Source: Singulisphaera acidiphila DSM 18658
Lineage (GTDB): Bacteria > Planctomycetota > Planctomycetia > Isosphaerales > Isosphaeraceae
Reading direction: 5' to 3'
Assembly (NCBI RefSeq): GCF_000242455.2
Contig: NC_019892.1
Span: 2,294,001-2,358,000 of the forward strand
Length of the DNA stretch: 64,000 nucleotides
A program made the translations under genes and the position numbers. Position 1 is the first letter of the stretch. Every line of letters begins with the position of its first letter. Positions 63,287-64,000 of the stretch are shown here, piece by piece. The notes beneath the pieces were generated by a model. That model was not told the DNA's origin. It worked only from the letters and a program-made list of their open reading frames with translations, and searched no databases.

Positions 63287-64000
63287 ATGACCATCGCCCC
63301 CGACGTGACCGTTCAGGACGCCGAGGCGTTTCGCACGCTCGAGCAGACGCTGAGTGCCTCGGGGCCTCGAGCCGCACTCGACCAACTGGTCGATCATCTC
63401 GCCGAACGGGGGGAGTTTCGTGCTCTGCTCGATGCGCTCTTACTACGGGCCCGCCATGAGCTGGGACTCCCCTTGATTCAGGTTGGCTCCCTCGGCGACT
63501 TGCCGGAGCCGGCTCGATCTCAGTACGAAGAACGCTATGTCGAGGCGATCCGATCGGTCGGCAACCGGCTCTTGAACACGGGTGATATCGCGTCGGCATG
63601 GCCCTACTTCCGGGCGATTGGCGAGCCCGAGCCGGTCCGCCAGGCCATCGATGCCTATCAACCGGTCGAAGGGGACGAGCAGATCAACCAGATCGTCGAG
63701 ATCGCCTTCAATCAAGGGGCCAATCCGCGCAAGGGTTTTGAGCTGATCCTCGCGCACTATGGAACCTGCTCGGCGATCTCGTCCTTCGAACATCTCCCTC
63801 ACGATGAGGCGATCCGCGTCGCCTGCTCTGATCGCCTGGTCCGCCAACTCCATGAGCATCTGGCCGCGAACCTTCGGGCGGAAATTGCCCAGCGCGGCCA
63901 ACCACTGCCGGCCGAAGGAAGCCTCATCCCGGCCCTGATTGCCGGGAACGACTGGCTCTTCCAGGAAGACGCCTACCACATCGACATTTCCCACCTGTCG
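63287..64000 (+). CDS. Unknown protein, 3' end outside window
   Basis: ATG 63287 opens a frame that runs off the window edge (238 codons seen). Alpha-helical, Leu/Ala/Glu/Arg-rich: TLEQTLSASGPRAALDQLVD, YVEAIRSVGNRLLNTGDIAS, HLAANLRAEIAQRGQPLP. It has TPR-like helices but no exact repeat. Not recognised; 84 bases after the LOG gene, same strand. Confidence 0.7.
   Translation, partial: MTIAPDVTVQDAEAFRTLEQTLSASGPRAALDQLVDHLAERGEFRALLDALLLRARHELGLPLIQVGSLGDLPEPARSQYEERYVEAIRSVGNRLLNTGDIASAWPYFRAIGEPEPVRQAIDAYQPVEGDEQINQIVEIAFNQGANPRKGFELILAHYGTCSAISSFEHLPHDEAIRVACSDRLVRQLHEHLAANLRAEIAQRGQPLPAEGSLIPALIAGNDWLFQEDAYHIDISHLS

Overview
The window is high-GC bacterial chromosome from a planctomycete, most likely the Isosphaeraceae/Gemmataceae side of the phylum. 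The evidence is two DUF1559 prepilin-like genes with the planctomycete [10 protein letters not shown] and H-X9-DG motifs, a DUF58/BatA/VWA operon, a redoxin-cytochrome-PHM fusion, a DUF1579 protein, an ECF sigma factor overlapping a Ser/Thr kinase, and many Asp/Glu/Arg-rich proteins started by ATG, GTG or TTG. I saw no rRNA, tRNA or CRISPR array.

Layout. 1-12503: one plus-strand operon of envelope genes: DUF58 (5' cut by the window), BatA+VWA, VWA with an amidotransferase-like region, a 1259-aa membrane-anchored coiled-coil protein, a secreted charged protein, a secreted terpenoid-cyclase-fold protein and an NPCBM protein. 12582-16043: signalling genes (two sensor-less histidine kinases, a BON protein, an ANTAR response regulator) around a dead IS3 transposase tail. 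16291-21951: small-molecule metabolism (MaoC hydratase, PEP-hydrolase-like and Tm-1-like pair, SDR, sugar isomerase/epimerase, HpcH/HpaI aldolase). 22567-23886: DUF1559 protein plus small lipoprotein. 24235-25611: a probable structured RNA with a terminator ahead of a GT4 glycosyltransferase. 25625-34405: three large membrane proteins (one GT39-like), an M28 peptidase and the redoxin fusion. 34486-37226: NtrB/NtrC-like pair. 37306-43033: accessory island between two direct copies of a ~0.7-kb segment carrying a VOC gene, the second copy dead; inside lie IS66 and resolvase remnants, ArsR/SRPBCC/GyrI-like genes and a divergent SDR/HxlR pair. 43034-47247: small membrane protein, esterase and FIST pair, SGNH protein. 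47344-53481: lepA, two unusually large type I signal peptidases, lptB. 53561-55846: DUF1579, small lipoprotein, second DUF1559 gene. 55847-57044: AT-richer stretch without a gene. 57045-64000: kinase/ECF sigma pair, a membrane protein, DCC thiol-disulfide protein, hemE, a LOG-family protein and a truncated unknown gene.

Working together: the first operon looks like a MoxR/Bat-type envelope module; lepA, the signal peptidases and lptB form an export and envelope set; kinase and sigma factor probably form one signalling unit. The points most worth a second look are the zinc-ribbon and beta-domain insertions in both signal peptidases, the duplicated segment bounding the accessory island, the split Tm-1-like pair, and the structured RNA upstream of the glycosyltransferase.
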